From positions 868,001 to 932,000 of the forward strand of contig JAHBBC010000010.1 in the NCBI GenBank assembly GCA_019915015.1: a DNA stretch of 64,000 nt, in the 5' to 3' direction. The stretch is from Auriscalpium vulgare. Its lineage: Eukaryota > Basidiomycota > Agaricomycetes > Russulales > Auriscalpiaceae. The notes under the pieces are model-generated. The model was not told the origin of the DNA. It was given only the letters and a program-made list of their open reading frames with translations, and did not search any database. A program made the translations under genes and the position numbers. Shown here piece by piece: positions 33,289 through 45,839 of this stretch (position 1 is its first letter; the number at the start of each line of letters is the position of its first letter).

Positions 33289-36200
33289 ATGCCCAAGCCT
33301 TTCCACCTCGACCCCGAAGGCGGGGTCATGGCGGCCACCGACGCCGAGGACCCTTTCACGGTCAGCCTGACATCTCTTCAGGCCATTAAGGTGCGCCAGC
33401 CGTTCATAGAGGGAAAACGTCTATCTGACTTAGCTCTGCAGGATGCCGCCGCTGCGCTGAGCTCGCAGGTCTTAGATCGCGGCGGTTTGAAGGTAGGAAC
33501 TGCTCAGTCGTACGGAATGCTCTCTCACGTCCGAGATAGGTTTCACTCAAGCAGCTGCCATACACTCAAGAGCAGCGGGATGCGGTCCAACGACTTTATG
33601 ACTCAAAACAGGAGACGCGGCTCGACTTCTCGGACAAACAGAAGGACGACCAGGCGGCTGCAAGGGCATTGTTGGTCTCACACGGGTTGGATATTGAGGC
33701 GCGGAAGGCGCTCGAGAGCCGATGGTCGATTCAATCAAGCTGGCGGTCGGCAGGGAGGTATCGCGTTTTGGTACAATGGTAAACACCTGCTTCAATGTAG
33801 TATGCTTTCATGCCCTAATGTAAAATGCAGTCGATGTGGTTATAGCGGTTCAGCTCGACAGGATGCGGACGACAGGAAGGCAACGCAAAACAACGCGTCA
33901 CCTTCGAAGAAGAGATGGGCGCGTTCCGCCCCTTACGACTTCACGGGCTGCCTCGCCCACGCCGACGTCACCTACAGCGGCGCGGGCGACAAACATGTTC
34001 TACGGGTGGTCGGCGTCCTTGAGCATAACGAGGGCTGCAAGGCAGCAAATCTGAAAAGAACACCGGCCATTCCCCTCCATCGGCACGTCGCAGAGGTCGC
34101 CCTTCGCCAGCTCAAGGACGGAGCGAGGTACGGACAACACAAAGCATGCTTGAGTCTCACTGATAATCGTTTCTCTAGCATCACAGCAATTCAGACACGG
34201 AACATAGAGCTATATTCGAAACGGCACTATCGCGACCAGGCGTCGAGTGTTCCGCTCGCTGCAAACTACAGGTATCAGCTTTTGGGCTCGGACTTTCGCA
34301 GCCTCTACAGAGCCCACCACCGTTCGCAGGGCATCGACATCCGGCGGCCCCCGGAGATCAACATAGACGGCTGGCTGGATTCCTCGAGCTCGAGCTTCCG
34401 ACCTGAGTTCCACAGGTCGGTCTTCCTGTACGAGCCACGGACCGCGCATAATGACAGATTCACGCTCGGCATCTGCACACCTGAGATGGAGGAGGCGGCC
34501 TGGGAGTACGTGCACGAGTCTCAGCTCTTGATTGACGGCACTTTTGGACTGTCCACCTCTCGACTCCTGGTTTGGATTGCCATGGGTGTTAATGCCGAAC
34601 GAAAAGGCGTCCCTGTAGCGATGATGCTGTTCTCTGCCCCCACTGGGGCGAAGGCGACGCATGCAGGCTACAACACCGCCATCATCACGCACCTTTTCTC
34701 GAGCTGGAAGAATTGGCTGTCTGGACGGCCCCTTGCAAGAGGTCGGATATTCTACCCGTGGGTCGCCATTAGCGATACAGACTCGAGGGAACGCGGCGCG
34801 ATGCTCATCGTATGGTCCCTAATCGTCCTTCTGCTATGCCTGTATCACGTTCGCCACTGCTGGACGAACAAGCGTCGAAGCCTTGTCGAAAAGGTGAAAT
34901 CGGAGGCAGGCGACGACAAGACGCATGTGCTTAACCGAATTCGAACCATGGAGGATGCGTACGTCTCCATCCATGTTCTGCCTGCCATTAACATTCTGAC
35001 CGTCACGGGTATGTAGCTTGATTGCAAGTACAGACCATGAGGCCGCGAAAGCACTCATCGAGGTCCAGCGAACGGAGTTCACGAGGCTGAGCAAGGTCTC
35101 TGCCTCGCGCGGGATCGCTGAGGCAGCACTCAAGTACCTGGATTACCTCCGGACCACCTGGATGCCGGTAGGGCTCTGGCAGAGTTGGTCTCAGTTCGGC
35201 CGCATCGCAGCAGCACATCGTCTGAAAATAGATGTCGCCTTGGTGCTTACAACAACTAACTATCTGGAATCGTTCAACGGAAAGCTCAAGAGGAAGGAGG
35301 TCGCCTCCGAACAGCATTCCGGAAAGAGCCTCCGATGCGACGTCCTTTCCTACCATCTCGTCTTCCAAGTGCTCCCCCGAGTGTTTGCGAGCCTTCGCCT
35401 CAAGGCCGATCTGCAGGATTGGAAAGGCAAGCGTTTCGACAAGGCGGCGGGAGGCGTCGCGCTGGTTCCATCCCAGAGATCTACGGCTGAAGCGAAGGGC
35501 ATCCCACTCGCATATTACACCCCCCATCCCTCCCGAGACGTCGCGGCCGCTGACATCCTCAAGTCAGGCCGTCTCGTCCCAGTGCCCAGCCTGCGGCCGT
35601 ACGAGGTCTGGGCAAGCTGCGCAACTTCGGCAGCAATCCTTTCCAATGACCGATACCCTCGATATTGGCTTACAATTCACGCATCAGGCGCAGCGAACTG
35701 TACGTGCCCGGACTGGCTGCAGCGCGGCGGTCTCTGTAAACATCTTCGGGCCCTTCTCATATCCCCTACACTAATCCTGTCTCGCACCTCAACTGCACCG
35801 CCAGGAACCACAATCTATCAGCCACCAAGCTCCATCGAGGTCGCTATTCAGATCCGAGAACGTAATCTACAATGGTATGGAGTGCGGTCCGACGGAGCTC
35901 TGACACCAGCGCTCAATCAATCTACCTACCCCCGAGGATACTGTGAGCCCGGACCGCCGCCATCTATGGTGGTAGCTTCCCCTGCAGCCCCGGACTCCAT
36001 CATTCTCCCACCTTCCGAGCTCGCCGACTCTCTACCCTGTCTAGATACGGAAGCTGAGCTGACCGAGCTGGCCGAGCCCGACGAAACTGCAGGCGAGGGC
36101 TGGCACAACAAGCAAGGGCCTGTAGTCAAAGACGGCCCACTCGATGGCGCCTCGAGCGGGTGTGGGGACGGATTCGGAGATGGAGACGGAGGCATGGAGG

Positions 36201-36817
36201 GACGCTCACATACACCGCCATCGCCGGTGAGTTTGATCCTCGAACCGCAAGTGGCGTCCTGACTTCTTTCAAATCGTCCAGTGTCTAGCAGTCTCCCCGA
36301 CGCTTCTGCTACAGAACGTGCAATCAAACCTGGATGCGGTACATCTGCAGATGCAGCAACGGGTGCAACAGGAGGTCGAGCACATGCTGCCGCGACTGCA
36401 TGGCCTTGCAGGGGTCGTAGGGGACATGTCCTCTTTGGACATGACCGATAGCCTCGTCGAATTTCACGCGCTCATCGGACAGCTCACAGACCAGGTTCGA
36501 GAGCGCGGCCAGATGGTTGAGGACGCATCACGCGCCTCGGATAGGACAGGTGGAACGGCGGGCCCGAGGCCTGAGGGCGCACCCCACGACGGTACTCCGG
36601 TTGGACAGGCGGGCCCGCCGTCGAGTTCCAGTAAGCCTCGCGTCCTGTCGCTGCTGAAACGCTCACCGACTCCGCCTTTGCAGCCAAGCGTTGTGACGCG
36701 AACGGTGAGGATGGTACGCCCCGGAAGCGAGCACGTACGAAAGCATGGCCGACAAACGTGCTACTCATAGCCCGGGAGGAAAAACAAACTCGTAAGCCAT
36801 CGTACGGCGTCTTGTAA
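33289..36817 (+). CDS. MULE-type DDE transposase with SWIM zinc finger
   Basis: Seven exons resolved: 33289-33492, 33552-33778, 33831-34127, 34179-34958, 35029-36226, 36282-36630 and 36684-36817. All joins are in phase, for 1062 residues and no internal stop. The N-terminal part has VLVQCRCGYSG and FTGCLAHADVTY near a repeated EHNEGCKAA-type block. The RNase H-fold DDE core is complete: D362 in LLIDGTFGLS, D442 in WVAISDTDSRERGA followed by LCLYHVRHCW, and E583 in TTTNYLESFNGKLKRK. A SWIM finger follows at about 727-745 (CTCPDW...LCKHLRAL, C-x-C-x(n)-C-x-H). The C-terminal exons add a Gln/Glu-rich, possibly coiled segment and a basic PRKRARTK that may be a nuclear signal. Mutator-like elements move by cut-and-paste. 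The intact frame suggests recent activity or domestication. Terminal repeats were not found. Confidence 0.85.
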
Positions 36818-36995
36818 AGATCGCATATGTCGACTGTGTAGTCTAGCTAGCAGTACTGTACCTTCGGGTAAAGCCAATTAGCGAGGTCACGGTGTAGAGC
36901 ATACCATCCATCAACGAGAGGACTGAGCCATTGATGATCAGCTGAGTCCACGGTCACTTCACGTCTCCCGATCCATCTGCACACATTCACTCGCT

Positions 36996-38667
<1,672 letters not shown>

Positions 38668-38967
38668 GCTGCTTGGCACGGGACTGTGCAGTCGGGAGCG
38701 CTTGGCGGGCACGCGAGGACGGAATGCGGTTCAAAGGACGGCGGGGGCGCGGAGGGGCTGGACGCAGAGGACAGGAGGGAAAAGGGCGTGTCGTCGTGGT
38801 GAAGGGTGATGAACGATGTATGGACAGGCTCCAAAGACGTCGTGCCGTGCATAAGAGGGCGAGCGGCTTGATATGATACAGACATGTCGAGGGCAATGCG
38901 AGCAATGTGAGGTTGAAGCAATAAGAAAGACGTGCCGGGAGCATGAGCACATGGGAGCCGCGAGAAT

Positions 38968-39513
38968 CTACCATATCGTCCGTGTAGCGTAGGCAAACTG
39001 GTCGCGCGCGGCCTTCGTTTTGGGGTGGAAGCTCGAGACGGCCGCTGCGGCCGCGGGCGCGGCCTTCGCGGCGCGCGGGGCGGGTATCGGGTGCGACGAC
39101 GGGATGATGCCGTCCGCGGACGCGGACATGGGGCTGGACTCGGCGGAGGCGGACGCGATGACGGCCTCGTCGCCGTACGCGGAGTCCGGGGGCGTCGAGG
39201 GCCAGGCGGAGGAGGCGGGGGACGTCGACGCGGAGTGCAATGTCTCCGCGGTATCGGGCGGCGAGGCCGGCGAGGGGTACGTGATCGTCGGGTTCGGGAT
39301 GATGGGCGCGGCGCCGGGCGACGCGCGGTGCCCGAACGACGGGATGCTCGACGCCGTGCTGGCGCCGGGGTGTGCGAACGGCGACGGCGCGGGCGTCGGG
39401 AGGGAGATGGGAGGGTACGGGCGCGGGCCGGCAAAGTCGCGGCGCACCTGGATCTCAAAGTCGTGCAGAGTTGCGGGGTCGACGTTGAGCTGCCACTCGA
39501 GGTAGCTACACAT
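38968..39513 (-). pseudogene. 5'-truncated cyclin copy (tail-only paralogue)
   Basis: An open frame of 181 residues begins MCSYLEWQLNVDPATLHDFE and ends QFAYATRTIW. The first 24 residues are identical to the end of the cyclin box of the intact gene at 46145-47106, and the last residues match too (QFAYATSPVW there). DNA similarity starts at the ATG (39513). Upstream on this strand there is nothing resembling the cyclin box, and no acceptor AG precedes the ATG. So the first two thirds of the gene are missing rather than on another exon. The middle is a long Pro/Ala/Ser-rich linker. It keeps an ATG and a stop and could be made as a tail peptide, but would lack the CDK-binding box. It is most simply the remnant of a duplication. 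Confidence 0.75.
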
Positions 39514-40025
39514 CCCGCCTCCGCAACACGGTCAAGCCCGTCCAGCGCGCTCACTGTCCGCTGAATGAGGCGTCCACTCGGCCACGTCTGCGAAGAAAAA
39601 CGCAGGTTCTCTCGACTGCCCTGTCGCCGGCCTCGTGCGTGTCCGCGCGCCTGTCTTTCAAGACACACAGCGCACGCCCTGGGCTGCGAGGCAAGGGCAG
39701 TATTAGCACAGCAGGGCGTCAGCAGACAAACGTAGCGCACCTTAATGCCTCAGTCATCAGACAGCGCGGGCGTGCCATACGTGCGGACATGCGGGTGCTA
39801 TGGTCAAACAGCCTGTAGAGCAAGTAAGACTCGCCTTGGCTAACCGTTTGAGCATTTTGTGTGACTCCGGCCATGATCGTGCGGCAATCTGAAGTGAAAG
39901 GTGCTGAGCGCGTTCGCGCGATTAGTTGTGATGCAGGATGATTGGTGCGGCATGACTGAAAGACGAAGTGGCCAGATGGGAAACGGAGACAACGCTAAAT
40001 TCTAAATAGGGAGATCTCGACATGT
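39514..40025. other. Gene-free flank of truncated cyclin copy
   Basis: About 510 bp with no sequence resembling the missing cyclin-box exons; short unsupported open frames only. The break point of the duplication should lie at about 39513/39514. Confidence 0.5.
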
Positions 40026-40102
40026 GCACATAAGCGCTGGGGTACAAATCTTGTGATGTCGACTGTCGACATCACAAGATTTGTACCCCAGCGCTTATGT
40101 GC
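40026..40102. repeat. Perfect 77-bp palindrome (38-bp arms, 1-nt centre)
   Basis: Left arm 40026-40063 and right arm 40065-40102 are exact reverse complements around a single T at 40064. The inner ends are GTCGAC on both sides. One mismatch at the next outer position ends the match, with partial matching beyond. Such an arrangement can form a cruciform in DNA or a strong hairpin in RNA. It lies 108 bp before the small open frame at 40210. Confidence 0.95.
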
Positions 40103-40209
40103 GCACAGCCACCGTTCCTAGGGTTAGGATTCATCCGACTCTTTGCGGGTTGCATCCTTATCCTCCTCTCCTATTATCCTTGTACTCCTCCAAAAGACTA
40201 CTCAGCAAA

Positions 40210-40500
40210 ATGGACAACTTAGCCGGTATCATGGATAGCATTTCCATCACAGGCATGCAAGCAGCTCAGAAATACGGGGACGCGTTTACACTAGTACGTT
40301 ATCTCTAACGTACGATTGTGATTGGCTAGGCGGGCCGGGGTCTACTTGCTCGCAGGCTGCCCTCAACACGTGCGAGACGGCAATGGGTGCGCAGGCCGTG
40401 GGTCATAGCGGACCTGGAGGAGCAGATGCGCATGGCCGAGATTCTGCCAGACCGCTCGGTGGAGGATGCCGCGCTGCAGATGAAGGGTGATACAGAAGGC
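40210..40500 (+). CDS. Possible small protein gene, unresolved exons
   Basis: ATG at 40210 begins MDNLAGIMDSISITGMQAAQ then KYGDAFTL and meets a good donor (GTACGTTATC at about 40294). An acceptor near 40358 (CTTGCTCGCAG) leads into AALNTCETAMGAQAVGH in the same phase. Beyond that several frames stay open and I cannot choose one. A further frame to about 40470 contains DLEEQMRMAEILPDRSVEDA. The amphipathic N-terminus and clean splice signals suggest a real small gene, but no family is recognised. The end given is a guess. Confidence 0.3.
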
Positions 40501-41014
40501 CACAAGTTGGAGGCGCCGTGCGTTGCTCGCAGCGTTTTGCAACACATTTACGCACGGTGCGCAGCGTCACGCAGACGCACTGCGTGGGCAGCCCAGCCAT
40601 TCCCGCCGAGCGCCTGCACGACGCGCTGCCCGACAACTTCACGCCGCAGTCACCTTTATCGGCGGTGCACTGTGCATCATATCCTCCCATGGGCCATGGC
40701 CTGCATAATATATATGTATGCGCATCATCACTAACGTGCGCTTTGCAGCCTGGACAAACAACGATAATGCGTATGAAACAGAGGCTGGAGGCGGATGTGA
40801 GCGAGACAGAGGTTTGGCGCGGGGGAAACTGCGCCGGCTGTCGCCCGAATGAAAACAAAAGAGAAAGGACTCACATTCTATTGTATAGCTAATTCCGCTC
40901 ATGTACAATGATAATGAATAGCTACATGAACGGAGCTCGGTGATGAGTAAACAAGCCCCAAACGAAAACCAGCGGCACTCACAATTCACCGCACGACGAA
41001 ACCTCGAGACGACA

Positions 41015-41125
41015 GTTCATGGCCGTGGTACGGATCACTCGACGGCGCCGGCGGTTCATGGCCGTGTGGCGGATCGCTCGCAGGCGTGTTCATGGCCGTG
41101 GTACGGATCGCCCGACGGCGGCATT
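41015..41125. repeat. Three imperfect tandem copies, 34-39-bp unit
   Basis: The motif GTTCATGGCCGTG followed by (G)TACGGATC or GGCGGATC and a CxCGACGG-like end recurs starting at 41015, 41054 and 41088. Spacings of 39 and 34 bp and several substitutions show an old local duplication. No gene overlaps it on present evidence. Confidence 0.75.
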
Positions 41126-41275
41126 CGTTTGGGGGGTGGTAGCAGGAGAAGGTTGCTGAGAGGCGGGGGTGTGCTTAGTGGTGGCGCACGCCTCGGTTTA
41201 CAGGGCGACGCCACGAGTCTATACAACACATCTGCACAAGAAAACATTGCTATGTACACGGCGGTCTGTACTTAA

Positions 41276-42547
41276 TTAGGGAAGGCCCGGGCATCGATCA
41301 TACCGGTGCTCCATGTACCAATTGTAGGCGGCCCGCCGCTCCTGAAACCCTCGGTAGAACGTGCCGTTGTAGCCTACTACGGCGTCCTCAACCATGTACT
41401 CGCTGTTAGGGCGATGTGAGTCCTGCAGAGGGGCAAAAACAAGGCAGGAATGCTTACTACGGGCCCTGGAGGACGCCTGTGGTGAAGCCGCGGACGACTC
41501 CGTACCAGGCATTGCCCGGAGTTGCGCTGTCAACCCGGGCTCGCCTTAACATCCCCTGAAGGGAGAACCCGCCGAGAGATTCCACCGACGGGCTCGAGAG
41601 CCCGCCGGCGAGAAGCGCGGGGGAGGGGGGGGCCGTGAAGGGCGGGGGCGAAAGGCTGCGAGGCGACGCGGACCCATCGCTCTCCACCGATGCCGAGCCT
41701 GTCCCGTTGGTTGCGAGCTCCTCCTGGACGTGGACGGTGCGAGAGACCGAGACGTTGACGTGCTGCCCGTGGACGAAGTACGTGGCAAGGTGGTCCTCAT
41801 CGGTGTCGGACTTCTCCAACGAAGCGTCGGTCGCGGCCGGCGTCGACGGGGGAGGGGAGGTGATGCGGGGGGACGCTGCGACGGGCGCGTCGACGCCGTG
41901 AGCCGCCAAATACTCGCACTGATGGGCGAAGGCCCAAGCCGCCGCCTCAGCGTAGTGGGGCTGGAGGACGTGGAGCCAGGCATTGCAGGCGTCCATGAGG
42001 TTCGTGTATACGTCGTAGTGGCACGACGCTCCCCTTGAGAGGGCGGACACGAGCTCGTCCCTAAGGCGGAATTTAGCACGGGGCACAGAGGGCGGGCGTA
42101 GAATACATACCACTTATCATACAGGCGGATGGTGGGGCCCATCTTCATCAGATAGTACAGGGTCAGCGGATCTCCGCTCGCACCCAGCTCCGGGGAGGGG
42201 CTGGCGGCAGGAGCCTGCGCGTCGCTGGGCAGCCGCGGGAGGGGACGGGGTCCATTCGTGCTGGCGGGCGACTGCTGGGAGTCGCTGACTCGGGAGGCTG
42301 CGAACACGGGGTCTCGATTGGTGTACGAACAGCCTCGAATGCAAAGGACACGCACCGTCCGACATGCTGCAGGCAGGGTTTTGAGAGCGCAAACGTGGGG
42401 GGATGCGCAAGGCGTTTGCTTTCGAAGCTGCAGTTTATAAGGGTGGGCTTGAGCGGGCGAATCCTCAGGAACGTGTCTGAACGCACCAGGGCCACACACA
42501 GGCGATCTTGATACTTCCAGCAGCCAAGGCTCCCCATTGGTCGGCAT
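41276..42547 (-). CDS. Protein with RNase H1 N-terminal / viroplasmin-like domain
   Basis: The last two exons join across an intron with acceptor CCTAACAG, giving GNAWYGVVRGFTTGVLQGPE then YMVEDAVVGYNGTFYRGFQE and RRAAYNWYMEHR. This W/Y-x-V-x-x-G-x-x-x-G-V ... V-x-G-x-x-G-x-x-Y-x-G-F pattern is that of the small domain found at the N-terminus of eukaryotic RNase H1 and in caulimovirus inclusion proteins, which binds RNA/DNA hybrids. Here it sits at the C-terminus after a long Pro/Ser linker and a helical N-terminal part (YYLMKMGPTIRLYDKW, DACNAWLHVLQPHYAEAAAW). No RNase H catalytic domain follows. The start is uncertain: ATG 42547 is in frame, but residues before about 42280 look unconserved. 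Function unknown. Confidence 0.6.
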
Positions 42548-43141
42548 CCGTCCAAAAGGTGCCCGAGCGGAATGCACGGCGGACGCTGGCTGGGTCGCAG
42601 GCCTTAACCACCTGGTAAGCGTACAACACCACTGGTCGGACGCACCCTTGCCGTCTGGCTACCCAGGCAAAATCTGCGGGGGGCAGGTTGGCTTGCGCCC
42701 GTCTTCCCCGACGCAGCGGCTCTGGGTTGGCATCTCGCGGTCCCCTGCCACCTGTGACAGTGACCGCGCGGTCAGTATCTGCGCGGTGGCGCTTGTCGTT
42801 TGTGCAATAGGAAACTGCACTCCTGGCTGGCTTTTCGCCGGCGATGGTCCTCCGGCCGCTGGAGATAGCGGCCTGCTTCGTGAGCAGCGCCGCGCGGCCG
42901 ACCAGTCATCAGTCGGACTGCCGGTCAGACCATCTCAAATACAAAGATAAGGCGGTACGCACGGGTCTGTGACAGCTCGACCGAGGTGGACAGGGCACGG
43001 CGGCGTGCTGAAATTCGCGGCGAACGTTCGGGTGCTCGAAGGGCTCGGCGAGCCGTCATGGCTGCGAAGCGACATCTGGCGGTCGGGCTGAGCACTTGGG
43101 TGGCTTAGCAAGTAAAAACTCACCATTTCGGGGTGAATGGG

Positions 43142-43186
43142 CTTGCGCAGTGCGGTGGGCTCCCGCAAAGCTTGCGCAGTGCGGTG
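43142..43186. repeat. Direct repeat CTTGCGCAGTGCGGTG, two copies
   Basis: The 16-bp sequence occurs at about 43142 and again at about 43171, separated by a short GGCTCCCGCAAAG spacer. Confidence 0.7.
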
Positions 43187-43410
43187 CGCGCGGCGACGAT
43201 CTGCAGATCCGGAGCAGCCCGTCACGGTGGCCCGGGAGTGCACCCTTGCAAAGACGGTGAGCACCTCCGCATTGCTGAGGCGCAGATGAGCAACTCACCG
43301 CATGGTCAGGCATGGCTGACCTCGGCTCTCGGCCGCTGCAAGCTGTTGTCCTTTGAATGGGTGTGGCCGACACGAGGCAATCGCCGAAAGCGGACGGCCA
43401 GCGCCCAGCG

Positions 43411-43478
43411 CCACCCACGCGTCGCGCGCCTATTGTCCACCCACGCGTCGCGCGCCTATTGTCCAGCCACAGACGCGT
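43411..43478. promoter_or_regulatory. 26-bp tandem repeat carrying three ACGCGT (MCB-like) hexamers
   Basis: A 26-bp unit (43411-43436) is repeated exactly at 43437-43462. A third diverged partial copy follows. ACGCGT occurs at 43417-43422, 43443-43448 and 43473-43478. In yeasts ACGCGT is the MluI cell-cycle box bound by MBF, driving G1/S expression. The spacing of 26 and 30 bp and the location about 500 bp before the first clear exon of the dioxygenase gene are suggestive only. Confidence 0.4.
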
Positions 43479-43987
43479 CGCGGCATTCTCTGTCAAGTTT
43501 ATTCTTAAGGCCCTCGCAACCGTCAGCTCTGCTCGCTCCTTTCCCCCCTCCAACATCTTCCTATCGAGCCGTGCCCTCGACGTCTACACTACCTTTTTTT
43601 TCTCAGCCTTTTCCGCCCGCCATCCGTATTGCACGCCTGGGAGGAAGTGTCGGAGGGACAGCGCGGCGATGGGTGCGCGTTATGCCATTTTTTTTGACCT
43701 CCCACCTTTATTCAGGACATCCCGCACGTCGATGGGTGGTTGGTGGAGGGTCCGCGAATGAGTCCCGCCAGGATACTGACGCGACCTAATGCCATCCGCC
43801 CACTCCGTCCGTGGAGGTCTCTTGGCCCTTTTTCTCCTCCGCATGTTCTTTGCGTATTATATTCTGACGCATTTTGCCGGGTTAGCTTTACACATCGCGG
43901 GGAAGACCACAGAGGATTTTCCGCCCCACACGGTAGGTGTTTCCTGTGAACACCATTCGACCGCATCTTTAACGGTCTCCCTCACAG

Positions 43988-45839
43988 ACTCGGTCGGGCC
44001 GGGTCTATGCGGGCCTCGCAAGACCATTTCGTTCGAACCTCAAATTCCGAGACCTACTCATCAAGGCGGTCGAACGCGACGATCACATTGCTAACCTGCA
44101 GGTATACGCCCACGAGTCCGGTGCCTCCCTCGACGACGGATTCTGGTCGCCCACCGATCTCTCCCCCGTTACCAGCCCCCGGACTTCACGGCCAGCGTCC
44201 CCTGCGATGAGCAGCCTCTCTGACCTCACCCAGACTACTGTGGATCCGGTGCCCGCCGGCGACGCTTGCGACCGCCCGGTGCCAGCGTGTACCGGCAGGA
44301 TGCTGCCAGCCGGTAAGTTCTCCCCTCATGACTGCCCTTGCGTGTTGAACCCTCGTGTCCCCAGATGGAGAGCCGACGGGCGCGCAGAAGCGGAGGCATA
44401 GAAGAAGGGCAAATGCCTCAGCTCGCAAAACCGCTGGCCGCGGAGATCCGTCGGAGGGCGCTGCACACGCACCCACGCCAGACAAGGAGCCCTGCGTGCG
44501 CATTTCTGCCGCTCGGAAGGTTGCGGGAAGGAGGAGGAGGACAAAATCAGACGCCGCGAAGAAATCTAGAGAGGGCCCAACCACGAAGCGCCACCGGAAG
44601 TCCTTTGCGACGCGCCACGCGGAGCCCAAGGTCCTTCACTTCGACGACTTCGAAGCGAAGAGCTACAGGGTCACCAAAGGCTCCTACACCGTGCATCGCC
44701 TGGACGGAGTGGGCGACGAGCCCATGTCGGCGGATATGCTTGACGAGCAGGGCTTTTGGGAATTCAAGTGGGACGGAATGTAAGTACCACTCCTACGTCG
44801 ATGCACACATAGTACTGATTGGTGGAAAGAACGCCCTACGCAATACTGGATGCAGAGGAGCAGGTCATCGCCGTTCTCCTCGGGAAGCCTGCGGAGAGCG
44901 AGGAGAAGGACCCTCGGAAGCGATGGGACGCAGCGATCCGCCGGTTGGCCGACAAGTTCGAGGCCGCCAGAAGTAAGAAGGGTAGGAAGTTTGCGACCAA
45001 GTTGAAATCGCATCGCCGCGGTAAATACACGGCGGCCTCGTTTGGCGTGTCCTATGGCGGCGGACAAACGGTGCGCTTGTACGGTACACGGCGGCCTCAT
45101 CTGACTGTCGCACAGAGGCCTGGCAACCTCGCCATGTCCGATGAGCATAAGGACATGGTGGCAGAATTCCGGGACGACGAGGACCTTGGGCGAGTGGCTG
45201 GCTGGCAAAGTAGTGAGCATCAGGACGTTCCATGGTAACATGACGCCTCATTAACATTCGTTAGATGGCTTTGCGTCCTACGTACCCAAGGGCTTTGACT
45301 CCATGGTCTCCTCGATGGAGATTCTGTTTGATTCGCAGCCAGAACTCCAGTGGAATTTTGCCAACAGCTCGTACCCGTGCGCGACCGCCAACCTCGGGCC
45401 AAGCACAGTCTGCAGGGGGCACAATGACTGTTCGAACTACCCATCCTTCCCTTGCGCCGTGACGCCCTTCGGGTCCTTCAATCCAGACACAGGGGGGCAT
45501 CTCATCTTGTACGACCTCAAGGTGAGGATCAGGTTCCCTGCGGGGTCGACAATACTCCTGCCATCTGCGGGAATGCGGCACGGCAATCTTCCAATCAAGG
45601 CAGGCGAGAAGCGCTACTCATTCACACAGTATTGCCCCGGAGGCCTTATGCGATGGGTGAGGCATGGTCTCCAGCCTGCCTGGAAGCTTTCGACGGCGGC
45701 CCGAAGTCGTTTGGACGGGGAGGGTGGTAAAGGTTGGCAGGCCCAGCTACGAACCTTGTCAAAGTATAGCGAGCTGGAGTCTGACCGGGAGTGGCTGCTC
45801 GAGCGCGAGGCTGCGCGAGGCCGAGGCAAGAACTTGTAG
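43988..45839 (+). CDS. TET/JBP-type 2-oxoglutarate/Fe(II) dioxygenase (basidiomycete class)
   Basis: TET/JBP enzymes oxidise 5-methylpyrimidines in nucleic acids; in basidiomycetes the family is expanded and often transposon-linked. Exons 43988-44312, 44365-44779, 44830-45070, 45116-45212 and 45265-45839 are all in phase; an in-frame ATG lies at 44207 (477 residues from there). The double-stranded beta-helix ligands are present: H-x-D in CRGHNDCSNY, distal His in GMRHGNLPI, and the 2OG-binding Arg in EKRYSFTQY. Around them are FGSFNPDTGGHLILYDLKV and FPAGSTILLPSA, characteristic of the fungal class. Upstream are VSYGGGQTRPGNLA and two basic tracts (KRRHRRR, RRRRTK) suited to DNA contact. The exon beginning 43988 encodes a helical stretch (NLKFRDLLIKAVERDDHIA); its start codon is unresolved. 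No transposase of the KDZ class is next to it in this window. Confidence 0.85.

Larger units (their letters stand above)
42548..43987. other. 1.4-kb region upstream of the TET/JBP-like gene
   Basis: No gene with domain support. It contains two local direct repeats (below) and possible 5' exons of the dioxygenase gene. A frame with ATG at 43789 reaches a GTAGGT donor at about 43932 in the right phase, but it encodes an odd hydrophobic stretch, so I do not include it. Confidence 0.45.

Noticed and set aside
33259..35016. Single 585-codon reading of the transposase region
   Set aside because: It reads through three introns and ends inside a fourth; spliced joins restore conserved blocks such as VLVQCRCGYSG and DGASITAIQTRN.
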